The notes under the pieces are model-generated. The model saw only the letters and a program-made list of their open reading frames with translations, did not search any database and was not told the DNA's origin. From Luteimonas kalidii (GTDB lineage Bacteria; Pseudomonadota; Gammaproteobacteria; Xanthomonadales; Xanthomonadaceae): 64,000 bases of DNA. Below, piece by piece: positions 35,863 to 44,577 of this stretch (within the stretch, counting starts at the first letter, position 1; each line of letters opens with the position of its first letter). The position numbers were made by a program, and so were the translations under genes. Location of the stretch: contig NZ_JARXRO010000014.1 of NCBI RefSeq assembly GCF_029887935.1, forward strand, positions 509,020-573,019, in the 5' to 3' direction.

Positions 35863-36993
35863 ATGGATCAACAACTCATCAACCGCATCGTCGAGGCCGC
35901 GCTGCTGGCCTCGAGCCAGCCGCTGACCGTGGTCCAGCTCGCCGCGCTGTTCCCGCTCGACGAGCCGGCGCCGGAGGGCAGCCTGCAGGCCGCGCTCCAG
36001 ACGCTGCAGGCCGACGCGGCAGCGCGTGGCGTGGAGCTGGTCGAGGTCGCCTCGGGCTGGCGCTACCAGGTGCAGGCCGACGTCCACCCCTGGGTGGCGC
36101 GCCTGTGGACCGAGCGCCAGGTCAAGTACACCCGGGCCACGCTCGAGACCCTGGCGCTGATCGCCTACCGCCAGCCGATCACCCGCGGCGAGATCGAACA
36201 GGTGCGCGGCGTGGCCACCAACAGCAACATCATCAAGGCGCTCGAGGAGCGCGAGTGGATCCGCGTCGTCGGCCACCGCGACATGCCCGGCCGCCCCGAA
36301 CTGCTCGGCACCACCAAGGGCTTCCTGGACTATTTCGGGCTCAAGCGCCTGGACGAGCTGCCGCCGCTGTCGGAACTGAAGGATTTCGGCGAGCTTGAGC
36401 CGCAGTTCGAGTTCGACGGCGAGCGCGCGGTGGGGGGAATCGCGACCGGAGACGGCGATGCCGATGCCGATGCCGACGCTGGGACCGACGGCACGCGCGC
36501 CGCCAACGATCCGACCGCATCGGGTGCGGACGAGTCCGACGGCGGATCCGGCGAGCGCGGCGAGGAGGTCGACCGCCGCGCAGACGCTGCGGTCGATCCC
36601 GCCGCCGGTGTGGACGTCGAGCCGCAAGCCGATGCCGACGCCGACGCCGACAGGGATCCGGATACCGACGCGCAGGGCGATGCAGCCAGCGGGTCCGATG
36701 ACGGCAGCGGCGGACGCGCTGCGCTGCAGGACGTCGCCGATGCGGACACCGCAACGCCCGCCTCGGAGCAGGACGCGGGCGCCGCCGAGCCGGTCTCCGC
36801 GATCCCCGGCGACGACGTTCCCGCCGACCAGGACCCTGCCGGCGATGCCTCCGACGACGCCAGTACCGCGGACGACGACCAATCGCCCCGCCCTGCCCCG
36901 CCCTCTTCCCACACTGCCGACCGCACCGACGCGGCGGCCGAACCAGACGCCCTCGCCGAAGACGGCGACAGCACCGGAGTACGACATGAGTGA
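35863..36993 (+). CDS. scpB: Segregation and condensation protein B with acidic tail
   Basis: ScpB bridges the kleisin in the Smc complex. The core, residues 1 to about 185, has two winged-helix domains, with IVEAALLASSQPLT, ETLALIAYRQPITRGEIE and RPELLGTTKGFLDYFGL. A 190-residue tail of almost pure Asp/Ala/Gly/Ser with some Glu and Pro follows (186-376), including DADADADA and DADADADRD runs, so the protein is nearly twice the length of E. coli-group ScpB cores. The tail is probably disordered. The stop overlaps rluB by 8 bp. Confidence 0.93.
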   Translation: MDQQLINRIVEAALLASSQPLTVVQLAALFPLDEPAPEGSLQAALQTLQADAAARGVELVEVASGWRYQVQADVHPWVARLWTERQVKYTRATLETLALIAYRQPITRGEIEQVRGVATNSNIIKALEEREWIRVVGHRDMPGRPELLGTTKGFLDYFGLKRLDELPPLSELKDFGELEPQFEFDGERAVGGIATGDGDADADADAGTDGTRAANDPTASGADESDGGSGERGEEVDRRADAAVDPAAGVDVEPQADADADADRDPDTDAQGDAASGSDDGSGGRAALQDVADADTATPASEQDAGAAEPVSAIPGDDVPADQDPAGDASDDASTADDDQSPRPAPPSSHTADRTDAAAEPDALAEDGDSTGVRHE

Positions 36994-38482
36994 GCAACAC
37001 CCCACCGCCAGCCGCAAGCTGTCGCTCAAGCGCGGTGACGACAAGGCCGCCGACGCCCCGCGCCTCGAAGAGCGCCTGCACAAGGTCCTGGCCCAGGCCG
37101 GCCTCGGCTCGCGCCGCGCGCTGGAGCAGCGCATCGCCGACGGCCTGGTCAAGGTCAACGGCGAGATCGCCCAGACCGGCATGTCGGTCGGCGGCGGCGA
37201 CCGGATCGAGATCGACGGCCGCCAGTTCGTCGCCAGCGCGCTGACCGAGCCGGCGCGCGTGCTGATGTACAACAAGCCCGAGGGCGAGGTGACCACGCGC
37301 GAGGATCCCGAAGGCCGGCCGACCATCTTCGAGTCCCTGCCCGCGCTCAAGGGCGCGCGCTGGATCGCGATCGGCCGCCTGGACATCAACACCACCGGCC
37401 TGCTGCTGCTCACCACCGACGGCGAGCTGGCCAACGCGATGATGCATCCCTCCTACGAAGTCGAGCGCGAGTACGTCTGCCGCGTGCGCGCGCCCGAAGG
37501 CGAGGAGACCGTGTCGGAGAAGATCGTCGACCGGCTCGCGCGCGGCGTCGCGCTCGAGGACGGGCCGGCGAAGTTCGACGAGATCAAGCGCATCGGCGGC
37601 ACCGATTCCAATGAATGGTTCCAGGTGCTGCTCAAGGAAGGCCGCAACCGCGAGGTGCGCCGGCTGTGGGAGTCGCAGGGCTGCCAGGTGAGCCGCCTCA
37701 AGCGCATCCGCTACGGCCGGGTGTCGCTGCCGCAGACGCTGCTGCGCGGCCAGTCGCAGGAACTCGCCGACGCGCAGGTCGAGGAATTGCGCAAGGAACT
37801 CAGGCTCGAGGAAGGCCCGCCGCCGGCGCTGACCCTGCTGCCGGTGATCGGCCAGCGCAAGGCCTCCAAGTCCACCGTGCACCTGACCGGCGACCGCCGT
37901 CCGCAGGGCTACGTCAATGGCCACAACACCGCCGACGAGGGCCGCGAGCTGCGCCGCTTCGACCATGTGCGCGAGGATCGTCGTGGCCGCGGCGGCAAGA
38001 AACCGCATGGCGGCCTGACCGTCAGTGGCGAGCAGGCGGCGAACCAGTCGCAGAAGCCGTTCAAGCAGCGCAAGGCCAAGGGCCCCAAGCCGCTGCCCGA
38101 CGGCAACCCGGCCGCGTTCCGCACCTGGTACGTACCCGAAGGCGTGGACACCGGCCCGTCCGGCCACCGCAATGCCGATGGCCGCGGCCCGAAGAAGCCG
38201 TTCAACAAAGCCAAAAAGCGCGGCCCCGGGCAAAGTGCCGGTGGCCAGGGCCAGGGTCCGGGCCAGGGACAGGGGCGCAGCCGCAGCGCGCATCCGTACG
38301 GGCATCCGGGCGGCGCGCCGACATTCCCGTCCGACCACGCGTCGCCCGGCGCCTACAAGCCTGCCGGCGCGCGACCGCGCGGCCCACGCCCCGCCGGCAA
38401 CCCGCAGCGGCCCAAGGGCCCGCGCCCCGGCGGCGGCAACCGCGGCCCGCGTGGTGGCGGCGGTGGCGGGGGCGGTCGCTGA
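36986..38482 (+). CDS. rluB: 23S rRNA pseudouridine synthase RluB with basic Gly-rich tail
   Basis: Makes pseudouridine 2605 in 23S rRNA. The 498-residue protein has an S4 RNA-binding domain (about 27-85, LEERLHKVLAQAGLGSRRAL), a catalytic domain (about 90-290) with D133 in GRLDINTTGLLLLT, and NREVRRLWESQG. The last ~200 residues are Lys/Arg/Gly/Pro-rich and low-complexity, ending in RGGGGGGGGR, which probably adds non-specific RNA binding. ATG at 36986 overlaps the scpB stop by 8 bp; scpA-scpB-rluB is a common order. Confidence 0.93.
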   Translation: MSEQHPTASRKLSLKRGDDKAADAPRLEERLHKVLAQAGLGSRRALEQRIADGLVKVNGEIAQTGMSVGGGDRIEIDGRQFVASALTEPARVLMYNKPEGEVTTREDPEGRPTIFESLPALKGARWIAIGRLDINTTGLLLLTTDGELANAMMHPSYEVEREYVCRVRAPEGEETVSEKIVDRLARGVALEDGPAKFDEIKRIGGTDSNEWFQVLLKEGRNREVRRLWESQGCQVSRLKRIRYGRVSLPQTLLRGQSQELADAQVEELRKELRLEEGPPPALTLLPVIGQRKASKSTVHLTGDRRPQGYVNGHNTADEGRELRRFDHVREDRRGRGGKKPHGGLTVSGEQAANQSQKPFKQRKAKGPKPLPDGNPAAFRTWYVPEGVDTGPSGHRNADGRGPKKPFNKAKKRGPGQSAGGQGQGPGQGQGRSRSAHPYGHPGGAPTFPSDHASPGAYKPAGARPRGPRPAGNPQRPKGPRPGGGNRGPRGGGGGGGGR

Positions 38483-38525
38483 GTTCATCGCGCGCAGCCG
38501 CGCTTCCGACCAAGGCCACCGCCCC

Positions 38526-39536
38526 ATGCCCCTTCGCCGTGATGTCCTGCGCCTGCTCGGCCTGACCGCCGCCCTCCCCGCCCTGCCCGCGGCGGCCGCG
38601 GCGCAGCCCGCGCCTGGCGACAGGCCGATCGTGATCTCCACCTGGGACTTCGGAGATGCGGCGAATGCCGCGGCCTGGAACGTGCTCGCCGCCGAGGGCA
38701 GCGCGCTCGACGCGGTCGAAGCCGGGGCCAGGGTGCCCGAGGCCGATCCCGACAACCACACCGTCGGCCTGGGCGGGTATCCCGATCGCGACGGACACGT
38801 GACCCTCGACGCCTGCATCATGGCGCACGACGGTCGCCTCGGCGCGGTCGCGTGCCTGGAGGACATCGTGCACGCGGTGTCGGTCGCGCGCCGGGTGATG
38901 GAGCACACGCCGCATGTGCTACTGGTCGGCGACGGCGCGCTGCAATTCGCGCTGGCGCAGGGATTCCCGCGCCAGGACCTGCTGACGCCGGCGGCCGAAC
39001 AGGCCTGGCGCGAATGGCTGAAGACCGCGGAGTACCGCCCGCAACCCAACATCGAACGCAGCAACCGGTACCGCATGCCTGGCGATCTGCCCGGCGGTGC
39101 CACGAACCACGACACCATCGGCATCCTCGCGCTGGACGGCAGCGGACATCTCGCCGGCGCCTGCACCACCAGCGGCATGGCATTCAAGATGCGCGGCCGC
39201 GTCGGCGACTCGCCGATCAGCGGCGCGGGCCTGTTCGTGGATGGCGAAGTCGGCGCCGCCACCGCGACCGGCGTTGGCGAGGAATGCCTGCGGATCTGCG
39301 GCTCGCACACCGTGGTGGAACTGATGCGCCACGGGCGCACGCCGGAAGAAGCCTGCCGCGAGGCCGTGGAACGCATCGCGCGCCGCCATCGCGTGCCGCG
39401 CGACGACCTGCAGATGGCCTTTGTCGCCTTGCGCAACGACGGGGCGGTGGGCGGCTATGCGCTGCAGCCCGGGTTCAACTACGCGGTCCGCACGGCTGCC
39501 GGTTCGCGCGTAGTGGAAGCACCCAGCCTGCGCTGA
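38526..39536 (+). CDS. N4-(beta-N-acetylglucosaminyl)-L-asparaginase
   Basis: Ntn-hydrolase of the glycosylasparaginase family, which splits GlcNAc-Asn, the last bond of N-glycan breakdown. The 336-residue precursor would self-cleave before T197 (sequence NHDTIGILAL), making it the N-terminal nucleophile. Family segments DACIMAHDGRLGAVACLEDI, GGATNHDT and ACTTSGMAFKMRGRVGDSPISGAG, which includes the Gly-Asp substrate loop, are present. The N-terminus LRRDVLRLLGLTAALPALPAAAAA looks like a twin-arginine signal, so it is probably periplasmic. It lies 43 bp after rluB on the same strand and converges on a GH92 mannosidase gene, which supports an N-glycan-processing role. Confidence 0.9.
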   Translation: MPLRRDVLRLLGLTAALPALPAAAAAQPAPGDRPIVISTWDFGDAANAAAWNVLAAEGSALDAVEAGARVPEADPDNHTVGLGGYPDRDGHVTLDACIMAHDGRLGAVACLEDIVHAVSVARRVMEHTPHVLLVGDGALQFALAQGFPRQDLLTPAAEQAWREWLKTAEYRPQPNIERSNRYRMPGDLPGGATNHDTIGILALDGSGHLAGACTTSGMAFKMRGRVGDSPISGAGLFVDGEVGAATATGVGEECLRICGSHTVVELMRHGRTPEEACREAVERIARRHRVPRDDLQMAFVALRNDGAVGGYALQPGFNYAVRTAAGSRVVEAPSLR

Positions 39537-39677
39537 GGCGACATCCTGTCGGGCCGCGAAGGCTCCGGTCGCCAACACCGCGCGTGGATCACCGCGTGGC
39601 GCCGGGGCAGTCCGATGCCCGCCGCAGTTCCTGCGGACGGTCGCACAGGCTGCCAGTGGCGTATCCCCCGCGTGCTC

Positions 39678-42230
39678 TCACCAGCGCAGTATGTCCGGGC
39701 TGGTGGCGCAGGCCGCGGGCGGTAGATCTTCCGACCGCGCGCCCCAGGCCGCCGCGGAAGCATCGCCGGTGAGCGAGAATGCGAGTTCGCCGCCCTCGCG
39801 CAGCTGCTCCCAGTCCAGCCACACCCGCGACTGCGGCTGTCCGTCGAAACTCGCGGACGCGATGAAGCGCAGCGTTCCGTCTCCGGCGCCAGGGGCCTGG
39901 ATGCGCAAGGTTCGCCCTTCGCCGAGGTCCAGCTCGACGCGCTCGAAACGCGGCGCGTGGAGCACGAACTGCCCGGTGCCCGGGGTCACCGGGTACAGGC
40001 CGAGCGCGCTGAACAGGTACCAGGCCGACATCGTGCCGAGGTCGTCGTTGCCGGTCACGCCATTGGGAGCGTTGGTGAACAGCGTCTGCGCCGCGTGCAG
40101 CACGGTCGAGGTCTTCGCCGGCTCGCCGAGCAGGGTGTAGATCCACGGTGCGTGCAGGTCGGGTTCGTTGTTGGGGTTGTAGCGGAACTGGTTGTAGTAG
40201 CTGTACGGGCCGACCACCCAGTCCTTGCGCGCGGCGGCGGCCGGATCGGCGCGCAGCGCGTCGATCGCGAAGAAGGCGTCGAGCCGGCGCAGCGCCTGTT
40301 CGCGGCCGTGCATCGCCTGCGCCAGACCCGGCACGTCCTGCTGCACCAGCCACTGGTACTGCCAGGCCGTGCCCTCATGGAAGCCATGGTGCGAACGCGG
40401 GCTGTAGTGGTCGTCGGCCGGCTGGTACCAGCTGCCGTCGTCGATGCGCGGGCGCGGAAAACCGATGAAGCCGGTGTCCGCGTCGCGCACCTGCGGGTCC
40501 CACACCTTGCGCCAGTTGCCGCCGCGCTGCAGCAGCACCCGCGCATCGTCCGGTTTGCCCAGCGCCTGCGCCATCTGCGCCAGCGAGCAGTCGGCGAGCG
40601 CGTACTCGAGCGTGGCCGAACCACCGTGGTGCGGGTCGACGTCCATGCCCTTCGACGGCACCGTGCGGTCGTACTGCACGAAGCCGTCGGCGAGGTAGCG
40701 TGCGTTGCCCGAGCGGCCCGCGTGCCGCGAGTTCAGCGGCGGCTCGCCGAACGCATTTTCGCGCAGGGCCGCGTACGCCTGCGCCTCGCGCCCCTCCAGC
40801 GCGCCCAGGCGCCACAGGTCGACCAGGAACGGCGTGACCGGGTCGCCGGTCATGATGTTGGTCTCGAAGTTCGCATAGCCCCAGCGCGGCAGCCAGCCGC
40901 CCTGCTCGTGGACGGCGAGCACCGAGCGCGCGATGTCGCGCGCCTGCCGCGGGCGCAGCAGGGCGAGCAGCTGGTTCTGGCTGCGGTAGGTGTCCCACAG
41001 CGACAGGTACTCGTGGTAGGTCCAGCCCTCGGCGCGATGGATGCGATTGTCGTAGCCTCGGTATCGGCCGTCGGCATCGCTGCCGGTCATCGGCTGCAGC
41101 AGCGCGTGGTAGAGCGCGGTGTAGAACACCGTGGCGTCGTCCTCACCGGCTCCGGTGACGCGCACGCTGCGCAGTTCCTCGTTCCATGTCCGCGTCGCGC
41201 GCTCGCGCATCGCGTCGAATCCGAGCAGGCGGCCCTCGGCCATGCCTTCGCTGCGCAGGTTGTGGCGCGCGCCCTCGGCATCGACGTGCGAGATCGCCGA
41301 CACCAGCGTGACCGCGCGCCCGGCGCCGGTGTCGAAGCTGAGCCAGGCGCCATTCGGCTTGGCCTCGCCCTCCATGTTGTGGCGCGCGCCCGGCAGCCCG
41401 CCGGCCTCGCCCCAGACACCGTGCGCCTGGAACGGGCGGTCGAACTCCAGCCGGAACCAGGTCGTGTACTGGTGTCCGCCGCAGAAGCTCCTGGTGGTGA
41501 CCCGGCCTTCCACGACCCGGTCGCCGACGATCTCGACCGCGCTCCCGGTCACCGAATGGCGTTCGTTCGCCTGGCCGACGTTGACCAGCACGTGGCCCTG
41601 GCGCACGCCGGCGGGGAAGGTGTAGCGCTCCGCCGCCGCGCGCATGCCCGCAGTGGCTTCGGCATCGATGCCGCCGTAGTCGGTCAGGCGCACGCGGTAG
41701 TAGCCGGCCTGCCCGACCTCGCCCTCGTGCGTATAGCGCGCGCCGTACTCGCGGTGGTCGAATGCCTTGGGATTGCCGGTGTCGAAATCGCCGCCGGGAC
41801 CGATCCGCCCGGTCACCGGCAGCACCGACACCTGCCCGCCCTGCTCCCAGCAGCCGGCGCCGGAAATGAAGGAATGGCCGAACCCGCGGATCTGCGGATC
41901 GTCGTATCGCCAGCCCGAATAGTGCGAGCCGATCGGGCTCACCTGGATCTTGCCGAACGGCGCGGAGGCCCCGGGGAAGGTGTTGCCGTCGTCCTTGGTG
42001 CCGATGAAGGTGTTCACCAGGGAGGCGCGATCGACCTCGTCGGCCAGGGCGCCGGCCATCGGCAGCGCGCAGGCGAGGACGCCGATCGCCAGCCGCCGTG
42101 CCACGGACCGCAGGAAGAAAGAAGGCCCGGCGGGGACCGGGCCATAAACGCCGCGAGCTGTCGCGGCGGCCGCCCCGGGAGAGTCTGGACTGGGCGGAGG
42201 GGGAAGGACAGGCAGCTGGGCAGCGAGCAT
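39678..42230 (-). CDS. GH92 family alpha-mannosidase (first copy)
   Basis: Exo-acting, calcium-dependent alpha-mannosidase family. Landmarks are LVNTFIGTKDDGNTFPGASAPFG, FGHSFISGAG, EYLSLWDTYRSQ, NNEPDLHAPWIY and GNDDLGTMSAWYLFSALGLYP. The start is uncertain. The frame is open to 42308, but that part encodes two operator palindromes, so the start must lie downstream of them. ATG at 42230 (850 residues) puts the signal-peptide-like segment ARRLAIGVLACALPMAGALA at about residue 44. A GTG at 42104 would place that signal at the very N-terminus. Export to the periplasm is likely. It is divergent from its LacI regulator. Confidence 0.88.
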   Translation of the reverse strand: MLAAQLPVLPPPPSPDSPGAAAATARGVYGPVPAGPSFFLRSVARRLAIGVLACALPMAGALADEVDRASLVNTFIGTKDDGNTFPGASAPFGKIQVSPIGSHYSGWRYDDPQIRGFGHSFISGAGCWEQGGQVSVLPVTGRIGPGGDFDTGNPKAFDHREYGARYTHEGEVGQAGYYRVRLTDYGGIDAEATAGMRAAAERYTFPAGVRQGHVLVNVGQANERHSVTGSAVEIVGDRVVEGRVTTRSFCGGHQYTTWFRLEFDRPFQAHGVWGEAGGLPGARHNMEGEAKPNGAWLSFDTGAGRAVTLVSAISHVDAEGARHNLRSEGMAEGRLLGFDAMRERATRTWNEELRSVRVTGAGEDDATVFYTALYHALLQPMTGSDADGRYRGYDNRIHRAEGWTYHEYLSLWDTYRSQNQLLALLRPRQARDIARSVLAVHEQGGWLPRWGYANFETNIMTGDPVTPFLVDLWRLGALEGREAQAYAALRENAFGEPPLNSRHAGRSGNARYLADGFVQYDRTVPSKGMDVDPHHGGSATLEYALADCSLAQMAQALGKPDDARVLLQRGGNWRKVWDPQVRDADTGFIGFPRPRIDDGSWYQPADDHYSPRSHHGFHEGTAWQYQWLVQQDVPGLAQAMHGREQALRRLDAFFAIDALRADPAAAARKDWVVGPYSYYNQFRYNPNNEPDLHAPWIYTLLGEPAKTSTVLHAAQTLFTNAPNGVTGNDDLGTMSAWYLFSALGLYPVTPGTGQFVLHAPRFERVELDLGEGRTLRIQAPGAGDGTLRFIASASFDGQPQSRVWLDWEQLREGGELAFSLTGDASAAAWGARSEDLPPAACATSPDILRW

Positions 42231-42252
42231 CGCGAAATCCCCGGAATCTCGA

Positions 42253-42268
42253 TTTGGATCGATTGAAT
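42253..42268. promoter_or_regulatory. Regulon-2 operator half-match (GH92 promoter)
   Basis: TTTGGATCGATTGAAT: the left 11 bases match the palindrome TTTGGATCGATCCAAA; the right arm is degenerate. It lies 22 bp upstream of the GH92 ATG and 32 bp (three helical turns) from the next site. Confidence 0.55.
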
Positions 42269-42284
42269 ACGCTGCATTCGTGGA

Positions 42285-42300
42285 TTTGGAACGATCTAAA
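42285..42300. promoter_or_regulatory. Regulon-2 operator (GH92 promoter)
   Basis: TTTGGAACGATCTAAA, 14 of 16 matches to the TTTGGATCGATCCAAA palindrome. It is 103 bp from the site in front of the lacI gene, close to ten helical turns. Confidence 0.7.
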
Positions 42301-42387
42301 TTGAACATACTCCAGCGCCGATTTCATGCTGCCATGCAGCATCGGCTGCCCCTTGCAGGGGTCGGGAGGATCGCGCAGGATGCGGTC

Positions 42388-42403
42388 CTTGGATCGATCT
42401 AAA
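42388..42403. promoter_or_regulatory. Regulon-2 operator (lacI-2 promoter)
   Basis: CTTGGATCGATCTAAA, 14 of 16 matches, 16 bp upstream of the preferred TTG start of the regulator gene. Probably autoregulatory. Confidence 0.72.
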
Positions 42404-42419
42404 CGCAGTGGGGAGCGGT

Positions 42420-43457
42420 TTGGACAAGCGCCGTCGGATCACCCTGAACGACATCGCCCGGGCGTGCGGCGTGTCGCGCGCCACGGTGTCGCTGGTGCTG
42501 CGCGGGAGTCCGCTGGTCCATCCGGAAACACGGCGCCTGGTCGAAGCGGAGATGCAGCGGCAGGGCTATGTCTACAATCGCGCCGCCGCCAACCTGCGCC
42601 AGCGGGTGTCGAGCGCGGTGGCGCTGGTGGTCAACGACCTGTCCAACCCGTTCTTCGCCGAGTTCGCCACCGGGGTGGACGAAGCGCTCGGCGCCAAGGG
42701 CTACGTGACCCTGCTCGGCAGCAGCAACGAGTCCCCCGCCCGCCAGCGGCAGGTGCTTGGTTCGCTGATGGAGCACCACCCGGCCGGCATCATCCTCTCG
42801 CCCGCCGAATCGAGCATGGCGAGCGACGTGGCGCTGGCGATCGGCCGGCACACGCCGCTGCTGGTGTTCAACCGGCAGCTGACGGGCGATGCCGAGCCCG
42901 GCTTCGAATACGATTTCCTCGGCCTGGATAATCGTGCCGGCGCGCGCGCCGCCGCCGCGCGCCTGATCGCGCTCGGACATCGGCGGATCGCGTTCTACGG
43001 CGGCCATGCCGGGTCGAGTTCCTGCCGCGAGCGTCGGATCGGCTATCAGGAAGCGCTGCGCGAGGCCGGCATCGCACCCGACGAGCGCTGGCTGATCGAA
43101 ACCGCACCGACCCGGCTGGAAGCGAACGCGCACGCCGACGTGCTGCTCGCGCTCGAACCCGCGCCGACTGCGGCGGTCTGCTACAACGACGCCGTCGCCC
43201 TGGGACTGATGCTGGGCCTGGTGCGCCTGGGCCGCCGGCCCGGAGAGGATTTCGCCGTCACCGGCTTCGACGATATTCCCGAGGCGGGTGTCGGCATCCC
43301 GCCGCTGACCACCGTGAGCGCGGCGCCACGCGAGCGCGGACGCCAGGCCGCCGAACTGGTGCTGCAGCGCGCCGCGTCGCCCACCCTCCCGGGTCGGTCG
43401 GTGATCGCGCCGGTTCACCTCACCGAACGCGACAGCACGCCAGCGCTTGCGTCCTGA
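42420..43457 (+). CDS. LacI family transcriptional regulator, regulon 2
   Basis: About 345 residues. The helix-turn-helix segment is TLNDIARACGVSRATVSLVL, followed by a hinge (YNRAAANLRQRVSSAVALVV) and a sugar-binding effector domain with FDFLGLDNRAG-like and VTGFDDIPEAGVGIPPLTTV segments. I prefer TTG at 42420 (product DKRRRITLND...) because GGGGAG lies 5 bases upstream; an in-frame GTG at 42408 has no Shine-Dalgarno. An operator palindrome sits just upstream, and four more occur at the GH92 and TonB promoters, so this protein is the probable repressor of the mannoside locus. The PfkB kinase gene follows after 12 bp. Confidence 0.9.
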   Translation: MDKRRRITLNDIARACGVSRATVSLVLRGSPLVHPETRRLVEAEMQRQGYVYNRAAANLRQRVSSAVALVVNDLSNPFFAEFATGVDEALGAKGYVTLLGSSNESPARQRQVLGSLMEHHPAGIILSPAESSMASDVALAIGRHTPLLVFNRQLTGDAEPGFEYDFLGLDNRAGARAAAARLIALGHRRIAFYGGHAGSSSCRERRIGYQEALREAGIAPDERWLIETAPTRLEANAHADVLLALEPAPTAAVCYNDAVALGLMLGLVRLGRRPGEDFAVTGFDDIPEAGVGIPPLTTVSAAPRERGRQAAELVLQRAASPTLPGRSVIAPVHLTERDSTPALAS

Positions 43458-43469
43458 CCTGCCACGGCC

Positions 43470-44522
43470 ATGTCCGATCTCTCCACGTCCGAACGGAATC
43501 TCCCCTTGAGCCAAGGACACACCGTCGTCTGCTTCGGCGAAGCGCTGATCGATTTCCTCGCCGGGGTCGAAGTCGAAGGCGAGGCGCGCGCGTTCCGCCA
43601 GTTCGCGGGCGGCGCGCCGGCCAATGCCGCGGTTGCGGTGGCCAGGCTCGGCGGGCGCAGCGAATTCGTCGGCATGCTGGGCGAGGACATGTTCGGCGAC
43701 TTCCTGCTCGACAGCCTGCGTGCGGGCGGTGCCGGCGTCCGCTACGTGCGCCGTACGCAGCAGGCGAAGACCGCACTGGCATTCGTCTCGCTGGACGCCG
43801 ATGGCGAGCGCAGTTTTAGCTTCTACCGCCCGCCCGCCGCGGACCTGCTGTTCCGCAGCAGCGACTTCGACCCGGTCTGCCTGTCCGAGTGCAGCATCTT
43901 CCACGCCTGCAGCAACAGCCTGACCGATCCGGACATCGCTGCCGCCACGCTGTCCGGCATGGCGCTGGCGCGCGATGCGGGCGCGCTGGTGAGCCTGGAC
44001 CTCAACCTGCGCCCGGCCCTGTGGCCCCGCGCCACGCCAGCGCTGCCGCTGCTGTGGCAGGCGCTCGAGGCGGCCGACCTGGTGAAGCTCGCCCGCGAGG
44101 AACTCGAGTACCTGGAACAGGGGCGGGACAACGACGGGAGCGTCGTCGACAGGCTGCTGCGCGCCTCGCGTCTGGTCGTGGTGACCGATGGCGCCGGGCC
44201 GATCCGCTGGTGGACGCGCGACGGTAGCGGCGAACTCCCGTCGATCGCGGTGCGGGCGGTCGATACCACCGCCGCCGGTGATGCGTTCATCGGCGGGCTG
44301 TTGTCGCGCCTGCAGCACGCGGGCGTCGATGCGCGGCGCTTCGACGGGTTCCTCGCCGACCGCGCCGCCCTCGCCCGCTGCCTGCGTTACGCGTCGGCCT
44401 GCGGCGCGCTGGCGGTCACCCGGCACGGCGCGTTCGCCGCGCTGCCCACGCATGCCGAAGCGTGCGCGCTGATCGATGCGGCACAGCTATCCGCATCCGC
44501 GGGACCGGAGGCGCTCGCCTGA
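43470..44522 (+). CDS. PfkB family carbohydrate kinase, probable fructokinase
   Basis: 350-residue ribokinase-fold sugar kinase. The PfkB signatures are present: GGAPANAAVAVARLGG (about 47-62) and DTTAAGDAFIGGLL, with G270-D271 as anion hole and catalytic base. It lacks a signal peptide. It begins 12 bp after lacI-2, so it is probably in the same transcript. With the AGE-family isomerase of this locus it would convert mannose, via fructose, to fructose-6-phosphate. Other PfkB substrates such as 2-keto-3-deoxygluconate cannot be excluded, but the context favours fructose. Confidence 0.85.
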   Translation: MSDLSTSERNLPLSQGHTVVCFGEALIDFLAGVEVEGEARAFRQFAGGAPANAAVAVARLGGRSEFVGMLGEDMFGDFLLDSLRAGGAGVRYVRRTQQAKTALAFVSLDADGERSFSFYRPPAADLLFRSSDFDPVCLSECSIFHACSNSLTDPDIAAATLSGMALARDAGALVSLDLNLRPALWPRATPALPLLWQALEAADLVKLAREELEYLEQGRDNDGSVVDRLLRASRLVVVTDGAGPIRWWTRDGSGELPSIAVRAVDTTAAGDAFIGGLLSRLQHAGVDARRFDGFLADRAALARCLRYASACGALAVTRHGAFAALPTHAEACALIDAAQLSASAGPEALA

Positions 44523-44577
44523 CCCGCGTTTCGACACGGCGGCGCGCCTCTCCCATGCCGGTCGCTTGACCGCAGCG

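Noticed and set aside
39622-39636. CCGCAG-TTC-CTGCGG as a terminator between the asparaginase and GH92 genes
   Set aside because: A 6-bp stem without a U-tract in 70% GC DNA is expected by chance.
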